A stretch of DNA of 64,000 bases from Cordilura impudica (lineage: Eukaryota > Arthropoda > Insecta > Diptera > Scathophagidae): NCBI GenBank assembly GCA_963682025.1, contig OY821520.1, positions 89,143,670-89,207,669 of the forward strand, written 5' to 3'. The position numbers were made by a program, and so were the translations under genes. The notes beneath the pieces are model-generated. The model was given only the letters and a program-made list of their open reading frames with translations. It searched no databases and had not been told where the DNA came from. Shown here piece by piece: positions 21,611 through 33,399 of this stretch (within the stretch, counting starts at the first letter, position 1; every line of letters begins with the position of its first letter).

Positions 21611-23285
21611 ATTATATCCGTTGTGGACTTGCCAAGTATTTTGGAAGTTGTGTTATGGTGCTAGCTAACGGAACCACTAATAACTATTCCCGCAGCCAAA
21701 TTATTATATTACCTGTTAACTGGGGCCAAATCACCGCATTCGATATCGAGTAAAATCAATCGAAATTCCATAATTTGGTTTATTATTTGAAGAAGACGAA
21801 CAAACGTGCAAACACTATTCGCTTTTTTTCTTAATAAGAGGCCATAATTTTTCAACTGTGAAAAAGAAAAATTATTCTCGGCATTATATTTTGGGAAATA
21901 AAAAAATGATTTCGATCGAAAAATTTCGATAACGAATGCGATGATTTGGCTCCAGGTTTATATAAATATATAAGTTAAGAATCAAATTTTTTCAATTCAG
22001 TATGACGCGCTTATACGACATAAAGAGTTTACGTTAACATCGCAAGCGATATTTTGAAAGGCGAAATATGAATAAACAAAAATTGTTGTCCTTCTAAAAT
22101 ATCAGAATTTATAAGATTTAACTCAATCCACCTGCAACTGATATACATTGTTAAATTCTACTTTAATTGTTCTTAAAGGGTTAATATAAAGCAGTCCCAA
22201 ATAGCCATTCGATTGCAATTGATTGTTCTAGATTTTTGTTATATTTATCAAATTGGGCGGAAATCTATGGAAAAACAAATATAAATATAAAATACAGTTT
22301 GTGCTCGTAAATACATAGTTTTTTTACTCTTATGTAAACTTTTGAAATACTATTTTGTTTGCCTCAATAAAAGGTCAATATGCCTTGAACAAAATTAAAA
22401 TGACATACATTTATCAAGCAAATATAGGAAACTCAATATATATATATATATGTATATGTATGTCATATAACCTTAAATAAACTGCTTTGTAGTATTAAGG
22501 ACAAATTTCCATTTTAATTAACTTGACTTAACTAAAACTAAACTGAAAACCACTCGAAAAAAGAAGAGAGAAAACTTTTCGAAATAAGAAAATTGAAACT
22601 TTAATTTTAAAAGTATTTAATACTTGTAGCAAATACTTAAGAAACCCACAATTAACAAGAGTACTCCGCAAAAAGGATATAATGAAGGAAAACGAAAGAA
22701 TACGTTTCTATATATTTTGTTTAATGCAGAGTATTAAACAACGAAATTTAACTTGAGATAAACTTTAAAACACGCTAAAAACTAAAGCAATTTTATTTAA
22801 AGTTTTTTTTTTTAACACAAAGAAAAATGTTTACATAGCAAATATTTTCCATTTATGTAAGTAAAATCAAACAACAAAAAATGTTTTGCCAACCCCTTAC
22901 ATTATTGTAGATCGCCTAATGACCCAATTCAAATTTTTAGTGAAAAAAATATTGCAGAAAAAAACTCCTTCAAATAAACTTTGGGTAAAATAAACTTTTT
23001 ATATATTAGCTTTTTCCTCCTTCAGCATAATATAGACTGTACAAAAAAAAATATTTATTAAAAATATCATGTCTGGAAGACAATGACTTTATGTTTGTTC
23101 ATACATGTTTCTTTAATATTTTCAAAAAAAAAAAAAATAAAAAATAGAAGAAGAAAAAGTTTTAATCCTCCCTAAGAAACAAATATCTCAAGCTAAAGAT
23201 GTAAGCGGAAAATCAAGCTGTTATATTTAAAAATTTCCGACACATACCTCTAGACACTATGTTTCATAAGTATTCGCATTTTATT
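21611..23285. other. AT-rich DNA, nothing recognised
   Basis: Contains a TATATATATATATGTATATG tract at about 22437-22460 and poly-A tracts. Two similar phrases, TTGGGGCC-like at about 21720 and 21950 near CGAT..CGAATGCGATGATTTGGC, hint at a short local inverted or direct duplication (GGCCAAATCACCGCATTCG at about 21722 against CGAATGCGATGATTTGGC at about 21934). No gene seen. Confidence 0.45.
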
Positions 23286-23720
23286 CCCTAAACCAATATC
23301 TAATGAGTGTATAATGAGTCTGGGCTAATATCTATTACTACCAAAAATATTTAACCTAAACCAACCTTTTATTATACCGATCGACTCAAAATCACTTTCT
23401 GAGTTATATAACGATGCCCGTCTGTCCGTCCGTCCACCCGTCTGTCTGTCTGTTAACAAACTACAGGACGGATATAAGAATATATTTTGTGTAAATTTAG
23501 TAAATAGGCTTTTATCGATCATAGGCCGAACGCAGATGAAGCTTGTAAAAATTGGTGCTTATAAAGTTATGCATAAAAATAACATCTATTAGTCTGAAAA
23601 TTATGGTGGTCAAATGCAGATTATCAAATATCTCATATGTCAATTATATTCCCTAATCAGTAGCGAAAAAATAAACCCTGTATGACCACTATTAGTCATG
23701 GTCCCCTTGTAAAGTGACAT
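23286..23720 (+). repeat. R1 copy
   Basis: Contains ACCAAAAATATTTAACCTA, TTATTATACCGATCGACTC, GCCCGTCTGTCCGTCCG and ACTACAGGACGGATATAAG in R1 order, then fades towards 23720 (TATGTCAATTATATTCCCTAAT, CTTAGTCAT-like phrase). Reverse frames here are translated repeat. Confidence 0.75.
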
Positions 23721-24769
23721 CCTAAAATCTATAAAAAATATATGTGTATTTTATAAATTTTTTTAAAATTTTGTTTATATACATACATATATATTTGAGA
23801 ATAGTAAGTGACTTTAAGTAAATGTTCATGATCGGACCATTTTCTGAACTAGTGCCCGCATAAAAATAATATCAGATTTTTAGCAGACAAAGTTTTTTAA
23901 GGACTTTTGTGTCTTTAAACTCAAAATTGTTAATTTTGGTCTAAAATCTTTTATACAAGCAGTCGAACTTCTACTGCATCAAAAACACTTAAAATTGCCT
24001 CCAATAAATTCAGCTGTTGGAATCGTTCATTATGGACGAATTATTTCCTTTTCGAGCGTTTATTAATATTGGCTCTTATAATAAAGTGCTCGCCATAATT
24101 TAACTGATTTTAATTACCGCATCAAAATCAAATAAAAATATAATAAAAAATATGTTTCTAAGATATATGTATGTAAAAAGAATCCAAAACAGTTTTTGAA
24201 AAAAAGATTGAAAAAAATTTTTTTTATACATAAAAATTTAACATTTTTAGCAAGTATTAAAAAAGGGCTCTAGAAATATAGCCCCATGAAAAATCGCAAA
24301 AAAAAAAAATGGCAAAAAACAACTTTTATACAGAATTCTCTGAAATGAAAAAAAAAAATAAAAAATTACCCAACTTTTTGTGGCATTTTTCGCCTTTTTT
24401 TTGGATCACGTTTCTTTTTTCAAAATGGTCCATTTTTCATAAGGAACTAATTTTTTTCATTAATTACTACTACTTCAATAAAGCACAAACTCGTTTGCAT
24501 GCTGAGAGATACATACAACATAGCGATTAGACCAACGCAACAGCATTTTCTTATCGCACACGTATATGGTTGCCACGTATATGATCTTATATTTTTTTGA
24601 CTCCATACATTTTGCCTGCCAAAATGAATTTCATTAACGGGGGGTACGGTTTTAAAAGTTAAAAAAATCGTATTTGCATAATTCTTTTTTGATGATATGA
24701 ATAATGTTGGATCATTTATTTCATATACACGTTATTTACTCCGAAAAATTTCAAAATTTTAATAAATTT
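23721..24769. other. AT-rich DNA, nothing recognised
   Basis: Poly-A and poly-T rich. A 73-codon frame at 24309-24530 is Lys/Phe-rich low complexity and is not supported. Confidence 0.45.
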
Positions 24770-25230
24770 GTCCGTGACAGCGAATCTCCGGAGGCGTTGA
24801 TGTTCTGCGGTGAACATCATAACTCGTTACCGGATCTTGTGAAATAAAAAAATCGAAATGCGTTTGAAAGGTGACATGTTTCGTAAGGTAGTGACAAAGA
24901 GTTTTTTTAAATTTTTATTTATTTTGTATTTTTTTTTGGGCAACATTTTAAATGTAAAACACGATTTTTGCTATAAAATTTCGGGAATTTTTTTTAATGG
25001 AGAAGAAAATGGAAAATAAAAAAAATCTTCGTGGTTACCTGGTAATTTATGTGAAGATATAGTGTGTAAAATTTTAAAAGAATCCGTCAAGTAGATTTTG
25101 AGTTATGATGTTCACGGACTTCGAACATTTATTTGCGAAAAAATCGACTTACATTTTTTTAATAACTGATTTATATACGATGTACCGTATGAGGCCGGTC
25201 GCTGGAAACGCTGTATCTTCTTATGTGTTG
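24770..25230 (+). repeat. Repeat family P, copy 2
   Basis: Same ordered blocks as 11390-11830 (CGTGACAGCGAATCTCCGG, AAATGCGTTTGAAAGGTGAC, GAAGAAAATGGAAAATAA, GTGGTTACCTGG, GGTCGCTGGAAACGCTGTATC). It carries an extra segment AAGTAGATTTTGAGTTATGA not seen in copy 1. A tandem GACATGTTGTACATTC pair follows at about 25266-25300. Confidence 0.7.
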
Positions 25231-25471
25231 CTCCGATTTACTGAAAATTTTGACACAACACTCTCGACATGTTGTACATTCGACATGTTGTACATTCAAA
25301 AAAAAGGTTATAAAACCTTAAACCCACCCCCCTTAAAAAAAAATCGCGCGATACACCCAGCGCTTCAAAAATGCAAGCAACCAGTTTGGGGAAAAGATTG
25401 AGCGCTTTTCATGTCCATATTGTCATGCAGTTTTACAAGTCGCTCTTCAAATATTTTTTAAACTGTATGCT

Positions 25472-25801
25472 AAATTAATATGCTAGGCGATTTCTTGTGA
25501 CCGATGTTTTTTTTTTCCATTGTTTTATCCCGATATTGACCAAATGTATATTATTTGAAAGGTATTTCTTTTTAGCCGCTTTGCAGATTATAGATTTTGG
25601 AATTTTTTACCTTATTTTGAGTAAATTGCATTTAAAGTTGCTGCTAATTCATACATAAAATTATACATATGCTATGTGTGTGTTTACTAAATTTGTTAAT
25701 GTATTTGCTAATGAGTTTGTTTTCTTCATTTGCAACAATAATGAAAGAAAATAGTGTTGCCTAGAAATTGCACTTGAATTTCGATCGCTGGAATCTGCTA
25801 G
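25472..25801 (+). mobile_element. Short Helitron-like element (family H), copy 3
   Basis: Starts near ATTAATATGCTAGGCGATTTC and ends ATCGCTGGAATCTGCTAGT. The subterminal hairpin is degraded here. No coding content. Confidence 0.58.
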
Positions 25802-27047
25802 TTTATATGAATACATTACATAAGCAAAACAATTCATTATATAATTTTATGGGCTATTTTTACATAACGAAAAATAAATAAATATTTAATTTTGCATAAT
25901 TTTAATTGACTTTCGAGTGAATTTGCATATGGAAAATATTGATTAATTTTTGGGCGATTTATATTTTGAACATTTGTATATTTTTGGGGCAATTTTTGAT
26001 ATTTTTGGGTAACATTTTATTACTATTATCTTTTGATTTTTTTTTCGCCATTTTTCATATTTTTTGCGAAAAATTAATTTTTTTTTGACGATTTTTTTAT
26101 TTTTTTCGGGTCATTTTAAATTGGGCCATTTTTTGAACGGTTTTTCATTGGGCTATACTTCCCAGAGCCTTAAAAAAGTACATCAAAATAAAAAAACTAT
26201 TGTAATTTTGCATATACTTTGAAAACTTTCAACAAATCTGTATTTCTCAAGTTTAGACACATTTGAAACCGATCTGATTCTTCTTACTTTAGAAGTAATA
26301 TTAAAAATTTTGAACAGGATCATTTTACTTCTCACATTTTATTGAGATTTTATTTATTTAATTATTTAAACTACTAAATAATCTCATAGATTATTAGGTT
26401 AGTTACTACCATATTCAATTCTATGAAACTCAATATGAAAACAATTGTTTGATCCGCAAGTATATAAATTTTATGTCAATCGAAGTTGGTTTTAATTGAA
26501 AGTTATTTCGAAGACTCATCTGCTGGATTTAATTTCATGCCTACGTATTACTTATTTCTCGCGTTATACTTTGAACTTACCAGAAATAGGATTTTTACTT
26601 TTAAGGTGATCAAAATACCTCTTAAACCAGAGTTCAGAAAAAACACACACTAAATAAAAAACTCGTACATATACATATATAACCAAATATAGCTCAGACC
26701 AAAAAAAACACATATTTTTAGCTTGATATGAATTATGTGTGTTTCTAAATTTTGTACGGTGTTGAACACAATCATGACAGTGTTTCGTTTTAGAATTTCG
26801 TTATGTACACGAGCATGTTTCAATCATGTATTTTTTGTTTCGAACACACATGAACACATAAACAGGTTCGAGTGTATCTTTATTTTAAGTTCGTGTTCTT
26901 CCACGTGTACTGCTAAAAAACAGAACAGGTTCTTGAACGCGTACATCTAAGAATTAAAACAATCCACTCGCGATCGGAAAAATCCAATACACCGCTATAA
27001 AAACGACAAAAATAGTTTCAACCAAATTTATTGAAAAAAATCTAAAA
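25802..27047. other. AT-rich DNA with T-rich low-complexity stretch
   Basis: At about 25950-26160 a loosely repeated phrase such as GGGCGATTTTT / GGGCAATTTTTGATATTTTT gives a degenerate T-rich minisatellite. The rest has no recognised feature. A 71-codon frame at 26735-26950 has no motif; the DNA there repeats GAACACA phrases. Confidence 0.45.
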
Positions 27048-27272
27048 TAATTCATTAGCAATTATAAAAAATAAAAAAAATAATAAAGATAATAATAAAA
27101 ATAAAAAAATAAAAATTAAAAAAATAATAAAAAAAAAAATGAAATTAAGTCATAAGCAACATATAAAATTACTCTGTTTTCTATTTTATTACTATCGTTT
27201 TATTTATTTTTATTTTTAATTTTATTATTATTTTTTTATTTTTATTTTTTTATAACTGCTAATGAATTATTA
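27046..27272. repeat. Almost pure AT inverted repeat (long hairpin)
   Basis: The left arm begins AATTCATTAGCAATTATAAAA and the right arm ends TTTTATAACTGCTAATGAATT. Between them the left side is A-rich (AAAATAAAAAAATAAT) and the right side T-rich (ATTATTATTTTTTTATTT), so the arms of about 90-100 bp can pair imperfectly around a loop near 27145-27180. The well-matched outer 20 bp suggests element ends and not chance base composition alone. Confidence 0.6.
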
Positions 27273-28670
27273 AATTAAATTAGAGTTACACCGTTAAATG
27301 TGGGCTCATATTTGGGTCAGGCTATTTTAGCCCTTTTTTCTTCTTTTTAAATTAACTTGAAAATAGCGATTTTCTGACGAATTTGGGTATTTAAGCAAAA
27401 TAAACAAGTGAAAGAGCTATTTTTATTTGAAAATTGTCGAAAACATGAAAATTAAGCCGATATATTTTCATTAAAATTTTATTGACTCTCTTTAAAGGTT
27501 CAAGGCAGTACTATTTAGTTTATTTATTGCACTCTTTTAAGTCTATAGTCAATTTAAAATTTCTCTTAGATATATAAGGACAGAATATAGGCCCTCGTTC
27601 TTAGTATAATAGTTTAATTTTATTTATTGTTTTATATAATGGAGTTCTGTTTTTTCTGTACAATTTTTTTTTTTTAATTTAAAATTAAATTATTTTATAC
27701 TGACCCAACCTTTTTGGGATTTCTTCAATATTAAGACGATCCCTTTTTTTAAATAAATAGTTTGAATTCCTGAAACTTGTTGTAATTATTTCATCAAATT
27801 TTTTAGATTTTCTTTAAATTTTATTGCGTTATCCAAAATCAATCCTCTGATAAAAATTTTAAACTATTTTTAAGTTAGTTTCTATTAAGAAGATACTTTT
27901 TATTTAAGTAAAAGTGCTTTTGAACACATACTCATATTATGAATAGAAAAAAAGGAAAAAAAAAAAGAAAAAAACAAAAACAAAAAGCATTTCGCATTAG
28001 TAAATATTAGTAGTTTCTCAACTTTTTGAAATATTGAAGAAGACCACAGGCAATTCAGCAAAGAGTAGTGGTAAGACAAAATAAATTGTTCAAAGGAAAA
28101 ACTTAGTTTTCTAAACTTTTACTTTGTTATGTTGATTTGTTGAAAATTGTTCTCTACTAGAATTTATATTTCCTTGAAGTATATTTAGTATATATGACCT
28201 CTTAACCTAGCATAGATTGGCCTTTTTTGAGATAAACTTTGTACAATCTATTGTTTGCCCCCCTATTTAAATGTAGTTTATTAGGAAAGAAATTTCAATA
28301 AAATATAGAAGATGACAAAGGCTAGAGCAATAAGTGTCTTCAAATAGAGCGAGTTTTATGTAATTTTAGGTATAAATGTTCTTTTTTTTTTAGAAATTTG
28401 ATTGAAAATATAAGAGATTATAGAAAAGGTAGACCTTTTTTAATATAATTGCGGATCTTTTTGTTTAAACGTCAATATAACATGAATGTTAGACAGGTTT
28501 TTGTATGGCTCCACATTAGACATAACTATGATTTCAATTTATTTTTTATTTAGCTATTGAAATAAGCCTTTGGTGAGTTGAAGAATTTCTATTTGAATAA
28601 AATATTTGACAATTCGATAATTTTTGATTAAAAATAAAATTTGAATTTCATTACAAAATTTAAAATCAAT
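27273..28670. other. AT-rich DNA, nothing recognised
   Basis: Nothing beyond homopolymer-rich DNA. A purine-rich tract AAAAAAGAAAAAAACAAAAA lies near 27960. Confidence 0.45.
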
Positions 28671-28675
28671 ATTTT

Positions 28676-28770
28676 CTACGGCTGCGGAGTTGGAGTCGGA
28701 TTCGGAGTCGATGAATCGTTAGCATTTTTGCTTGTTGGTACTCCGAGTCCGACTCCGGCTTCCAAAAATA
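28676..28770 (+). repeat. Candidate hAT terminus with GGAGTCGG repeats
   Basis: GGCTGCGGAGTTGGAGTCGG is followed by ATTCGGAGTCG and, about 40 bp later, by the complementary ACTCCGAGTCCGACTCCGGC, forming a hairpin. GC-rich GGAGTC-type ends of this sort occur on some hAT elements. It sits 160-250 bp before hAT transposase remnants. The opposite end was not found. Confidence 0.45.
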
Positions 28771-28929
28771 TTAGATTTAAAAACCCTACTCGAAAAAAAT
28801 TAATAATTTGAATAAAATCACGGATTTTTTGGATCCGAATTATATTATCTCCTCAAACGAGGTCAGAACCAAATCGTCCCCTACCCTACCCTAATTAAAA
28901 ATAAAACCGTGGACATTCTTTTAATAACT

Positions 28930-29320
28930 AAATCAAAAACCTGAGGCAAGTAGCTGGTGCAGGCAGAACTCCAAAAATAAATGCTATTCTGAAACAACAT
29001 GCTGGAAAAGGAATTGTTTTAGATCCAGCAACGCGATGGAGAGCACTTACTTGATAGTTGAACTTAAAACATTTCTTGACAATTTAGATAAGCAAAGCTT
29101 TTCATTAACTGAAACCAAATGGGAGCAAACGCGACAGTTAGAAAGGGTCCTGTCACTCCCTTATGTTGTCACCAAGAAGGTGCAGGCCGAGGATTTAACA
29201 CCTGGGATTTTTTTGGAATACATAAACTCAACAACACAGGAGGATCAATTCCTCGTGCTATTATGTCTTCAATGAAAGGGAGAAAGGTCTTAATTCAGAA
29301 TATATAAAAAAATACACTTT
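28930..29320 (+). pseudogene. hAT transposase fragment (second family)
   Basis: The frame from about 28940 reads LRQVAGAGRTPKINAILK-like, then KGIVLDPATRWRALT and, in the frame of 29036-29275, VELKTFLDNLDKQSFSLTET, KWEQTRQLERVLSLPYVVTK and AEDLTPGIFLEYIN. The order and spacing match the region around the TRW block of hAT transposases, upstream of the dimerisation domain. A shifted frame continues with GGSIPRAIMSSMKGRKVLIQ. It is short (about 120 residues of a family usually over 500) and disrupted. It differs from the hAT at 18.6-21.0 kb. Confidence 0.75.
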
Positions 29321-30341
29321 TCGAAAAAAGGGCAAAAAAAGGGCGAGATTTCTTGTCAGAAAAGAAAACGGCATTAGTTTTAACTAAATTGTGCGTAGAT
29401 GGTTGTTTTAAGAGCATATCAATTTTATTTTTAAATATTAACATTTTTGTTACTGTAGCAATTTTTTTCAGTTACAACCGAATTCCAACCAATCTTTTTT
29501 CTGTGTGCAACACTTTTTATAAATTTTCTACTGATTTACGACCACATTGTTCAATTTGTCAAATTTACTATTTTCTACAACTTTCAAATTTTCTTAATAC
29601 GCCTATAAAAAAAAGCTGTAAGAGTATCACACCAAATTGAAATGCTTTCAAGTAGGGCCGGGACTGGTTTAATATTTTGTATAACTTATAGTAAATTTCT
29701 AACATTATACTTTTATTAACATGATATTTATCAGCCATTTAATAATCACTTAAAAATAAAAAATAAAATTCATATCATATTAATATTTTTCTACCAAAAA
29801 CTTTGAAAAATATTACAACATGTCTCATAATGAATTTATGTGTTGGATTTTAAATGTCCGGCAACAACTTGAATTCAAATCAAAAAAAAAAAAAAAACCT
29901 ATTACAAAATTGTCTCTTACTCTACATTCATGAAAACTTTCTTATATGGTTTTAATTCAATAATATCACTTCTTATTTGCTACAAGCAATATCCTATACC
30001 AATAAATCATTCTTTTGGACAAAAATTTCATTCCGAAAGAAATATTCAAAAACATTATCTAATAAATCTATCATCACAATAACAAAAGCTGTCAGCACCA
30101 ACATAAAGCATGTCGTTTTTTTTTCCTGTAAATTTATCATAATTATGACACATGTTCAACAGAAAAAACATAAACATGTTTTTTCTTTTTATTCATAAAT
30201 AATTTTTTTTCTGGCTTTCATAAAAGAAAATAATATATATTTCACCCTAAATAAATTTTAAATATATTTATCAACACTTTACATATTTGTTTTTTAAACT
30301 TTATAAAAAAAAAAAATATACAAAAATAATCAAAGAAAAAA
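29321..30341. other. AT-rich DNA, nothing recognised
   Basis: Frames at 29353-29640 and 29977-30198 are Phe/Ile/Lys/Ser-rich without motifs. Nothing else was identified. Confidence 0.45.
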
Positions 30342-30874
30342 AAATGTTTAAATGGTGCGTGGTAAAGAAGAAGAAAGCATATATTTCAAAAATTCATAAC
30401 TGCACTGTATTCTTAATCGGACCGGTTTCTGGCATTTCAGCCTTCATCAGCGATTTATTGAACATTGTGATAATTGTTATGTTTTAATTGAATAGATTGT
30501 TTCTATATGAAAATTTTTTTTCTACTTAGGGCGGCCGTGAGGTTTTGAACCATGAACCTTCACATACACTCGTACTTGCACTTTTTGGTCAGCGCTTTAA
30601 CACACTCACCTAAAGTCAGGCCTACGAGCAGTGTGGTTAGTTTTCAGTTTTCGTACCATACAGCTTTACTTTGTATTAATTTCAGAAGATACAACTCTGT
30701 CCAAACAAACAATCGTTATTTTTGAATTTTGAATATTTTTTGCATTTATACTTCTAATTTCCACTATTCTCAGTTTTCGTAAGAGTTGTCATATGTGATG
30801 TACGGTTTTTGTACATACCTACATATGCACCTTACATATATTTGAGATGACGCTTTGAAGCGAAGAAATTTTTT
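30342..30874 (+). repeat. Foldback family F, partial body unit
   Basis: Starts TTTAAATGGTGCGTGGTAAAG and continues through ATTCTTAATCGGACCGGTTTC, GGGCGGCCGTGAGG, TTTTTGGTCAGCGC and TGATGTACGGTTTTTGTACA to the 30875 arm. Nearly identical to 38748-39283 and similar to 52830-53340. A palindromic GGTTTCGAACC (in the 38.9 kb copy) could be a B-box-like relic. That is weak. Confidence 0.8.
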
Positions 30875-31268
30875 GTTTGTTAGATTTATCGTCATTTTTC
30901 AGACATATTGCAATTACTACTGTAATTAATATGCAATTTTTTAATTTTGTTTAAATGGTGCGTGGTAAAGAAGAAGAAAGCATATATTTCAAAAATTCAT
31001 AACTGCACTGTATTCTTAATCGGACCGGTTTCTGGCATTTCAGCCTTCATCAGCGATTTATTGAACATTGTGATAATTGTTATGTTTTAATTGAATAGAT
31101 TGTTTCTATATGAAAATTTTTTTTCTACTTAGGGCGGCCGTGAGGTTTTGAACCATGAACCTTCACATACATCTTTACCACGCACCATTTAAACAAAATT
31201 AAAAAATTGCATATTAATTACAGTAGTAATTGCAATATGTCTGAAAAATGACGATAAATCTAACAAAC
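30875..31268. mobile_element. Foldback element with perfect 97-bp inverted ends (family F)
   Basis: 30875-30971 and 31172-31268 are exact reverse complements over 97 bp, starting GTTTGTTAGATTTATCG and reaching the GGTGCGTGGTAAAGA block. The 200 bp between them repeats the first part of the body unit to the left. No protein is encoded. Long perfect inverted arms and modular bodies are typical of Foldback-like DNA elements. The exact superfamily is unknown. Confidence 0.8.
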
Positions 31269-32282
31269 GAAAAAAAAATGTGTTAAAATATTTAAAATAA
31301 TTTTGACATGATTATAATTTAATTTGACATAACACTTTTATAAGGCTTATAAAATCATATAAACAAAAAAAATAAAAAAAAAAAAAAATATTCAAGTAAA
31401 TATGAAACACGAAATCCTCTGACATGATAACGGGATATCTTATAATATTATAAAGACATCTATAGCTCCACTGACCAAAAAAATCTCATAAAAATGTCAT
31501 ACTTAATGCTTTTTACTGAGTTCAACTGTCTGCTTTTTTTTAAACGAAAAGACAAAACACAGCAGGTATAAATATCGCTTTTAATAAAAACAATTTAAAA
31601 AATTCCAATGTGTTCAAAACAACAACAAACAAACAAAGTTCCTAATGAGTGCTGGTAAATTTTGTGCTATTTATAAAATTAAAATAAAAAGAGCTGTCAA
31701 CAAATGTGTCATGTATAGTTGACCAAAACGTTTAAAAGAACATAAATTTTATGAATAACAAAAAAAAAAAAAAAAAGATGAAAAATGAAAGAACTAAATT
31801 AAGGATCTGCGGTTGATTACAAAGAAACATTTCTTTCGGTTTCTTTTATAGCCACTCCTTTTGTTTGGTGGTAAATACTCATAAACAAGACGAAACACGC
31901 ACTCAAAATTCAATACCAACACCAAACTGTTTAAAACGAGCACTTGTACTTGTTTAATGCAAATAAAATTGTATGGTGAGAATAGAGTGTCAAAAAAATG
32001 AGTTTATTGTCGTTTAAGACTGACAGATATGCATGTTTAAGCATTAATTTAGTGTAATTTAATTGTTTTGACTGCTTAGCTAAATTTTAGGGTCTAAAGA
32101 AATGATTGTACAATTAGTTTTTTTTATAGTCTTTTATAGTAATTACGTCCCAGCAAAAAACGGTATTATCAAAATATAGCGAAATAGCCACAACAACTCA
32201 ACTATAGTTACGTTTTTTTTTATTAGCACTGGTGTAAGAATTGTGTTTTCTTAGGTGATAAAAAAAACGTAACCTATCCACA
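31269..32282. other. AT-rich DNA, nothing recognised
   Basis: Poly-A tracts (about 31365-31390 and 31760-31776) and no shared repeats. Confidence 0.45.
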
Positions 32283-32600
32283 TATCTATATATATAAGGT
32301 AAAGTCTGTATGTTTAAATTTTGTAGAAAGTTACACCTTTGAACCGATCTGCCTAACATTCTCAGGGCGTCAAAAACCAAGATAGTCTTACATACATTTT
32401 GATATATCAACTGGGCGTGGCACCATTCATGCAAACTGAATTTTTAATCTGAATTATGTGGATCAATCTAGCAGCAAATATCCACAACTTTCATATGAGT
32501 ACATAAGTCATCAATGTGGGCGTGGTACTCATCATGCTAATCAAATATTTAATACATAATATCTGGCAGATATAGAAAATGCCAAGTCGTAGGAAAGCAC
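32283..32600 (+). repeat. Helitron-like family K, 5' part
   Basis: Starts TCTATATATATAAGGTAAAG, followed by GAACCGATCTGCCTAACATT, then two units about 120 bp apart, each with a TGGGCGTGG phrase (32411 and 32516). Ends without a visible CTAGT terminus. Confidence 0.5.
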
Positions 32601-32639
32601 GATAGGACGTACTTGTATTGTATAAATTACAGCCTCATA

Positions 32640-33345
32640 TGATCCCTTTTAGCCAGGTCAAACTGTATTATTTTCGGAAAAATTGACTTGCCATAACAAG
32701 TCTATGGACAAAGTTTCAGATCGATCGGATAAGGGGAAGTGGGTTTTAAATCACTCCGTGTCTGTGCGTGACTATGCGTGACTGTGCGTGGCTATGTCAA
32801 AGTTAATCTGTCTTTCACAACAAGTGTATGGACCAAGTTTCAAATCGATCAAATGAGGGGAAATGACATTTTGATCACTCCGCGACTGTGCGTGACTATG
32901 CGTGATTGTGTCTGACTAGCTTAAAATTAATCTTTGGCCACACCAAGTTTATGGACAAAGCTTCAGATGAATCGGATGAGGGGAAGCGAGGTTTTACCCT
33001 CTCCGTGACTATACGTGACTATGCGTGGCTATGTCAAAGTTAATCTTTTTTCGTAGCAAGTTTCAGATCGACCGGATAAGAGGAAATGGTTTTCACAGCT
33101 CTCCGCGACTGTGCGCGACCATACGTGACCATGCGTGACTGTGCGTAACTACGTCAAATTTAACCTTTTTTCACAGCAAGTGGACCAAGTTTCAGATCGA
33201 TTGGATAAAGGGAAATGAAATTTAGATCACTTCGTGACTTCTATAGTCACAACAAGGCTATGGGGCAAATTTCAGATCAAATGGATAAGGTAGCATGGGG
33301 TTGCCCCACGACAGACAGACAGAGAGTATGAGTTAAAAGAAAGAG
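32640..33345 (-). repeat. Family S minisatellite-bearing repeat, reverse copy
   Basis: At least five units of GACCAAGTTTCAGATCGATC with GTGCGTGACTATGCGTGACT blocks, ending in CCACGACAGACAGACAGAG and TGAGTTAAAAGAAAGAGTTT, the complement of the entry phrase at 11089. Unit spacing is about 110-120 bp. Confidence 0.8.
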
Positions 33346-33399
33346 TTTAAAAATATGCTTAATTCATTTTAAGTAAATGTATCTTATTCCTTTTGCAAA

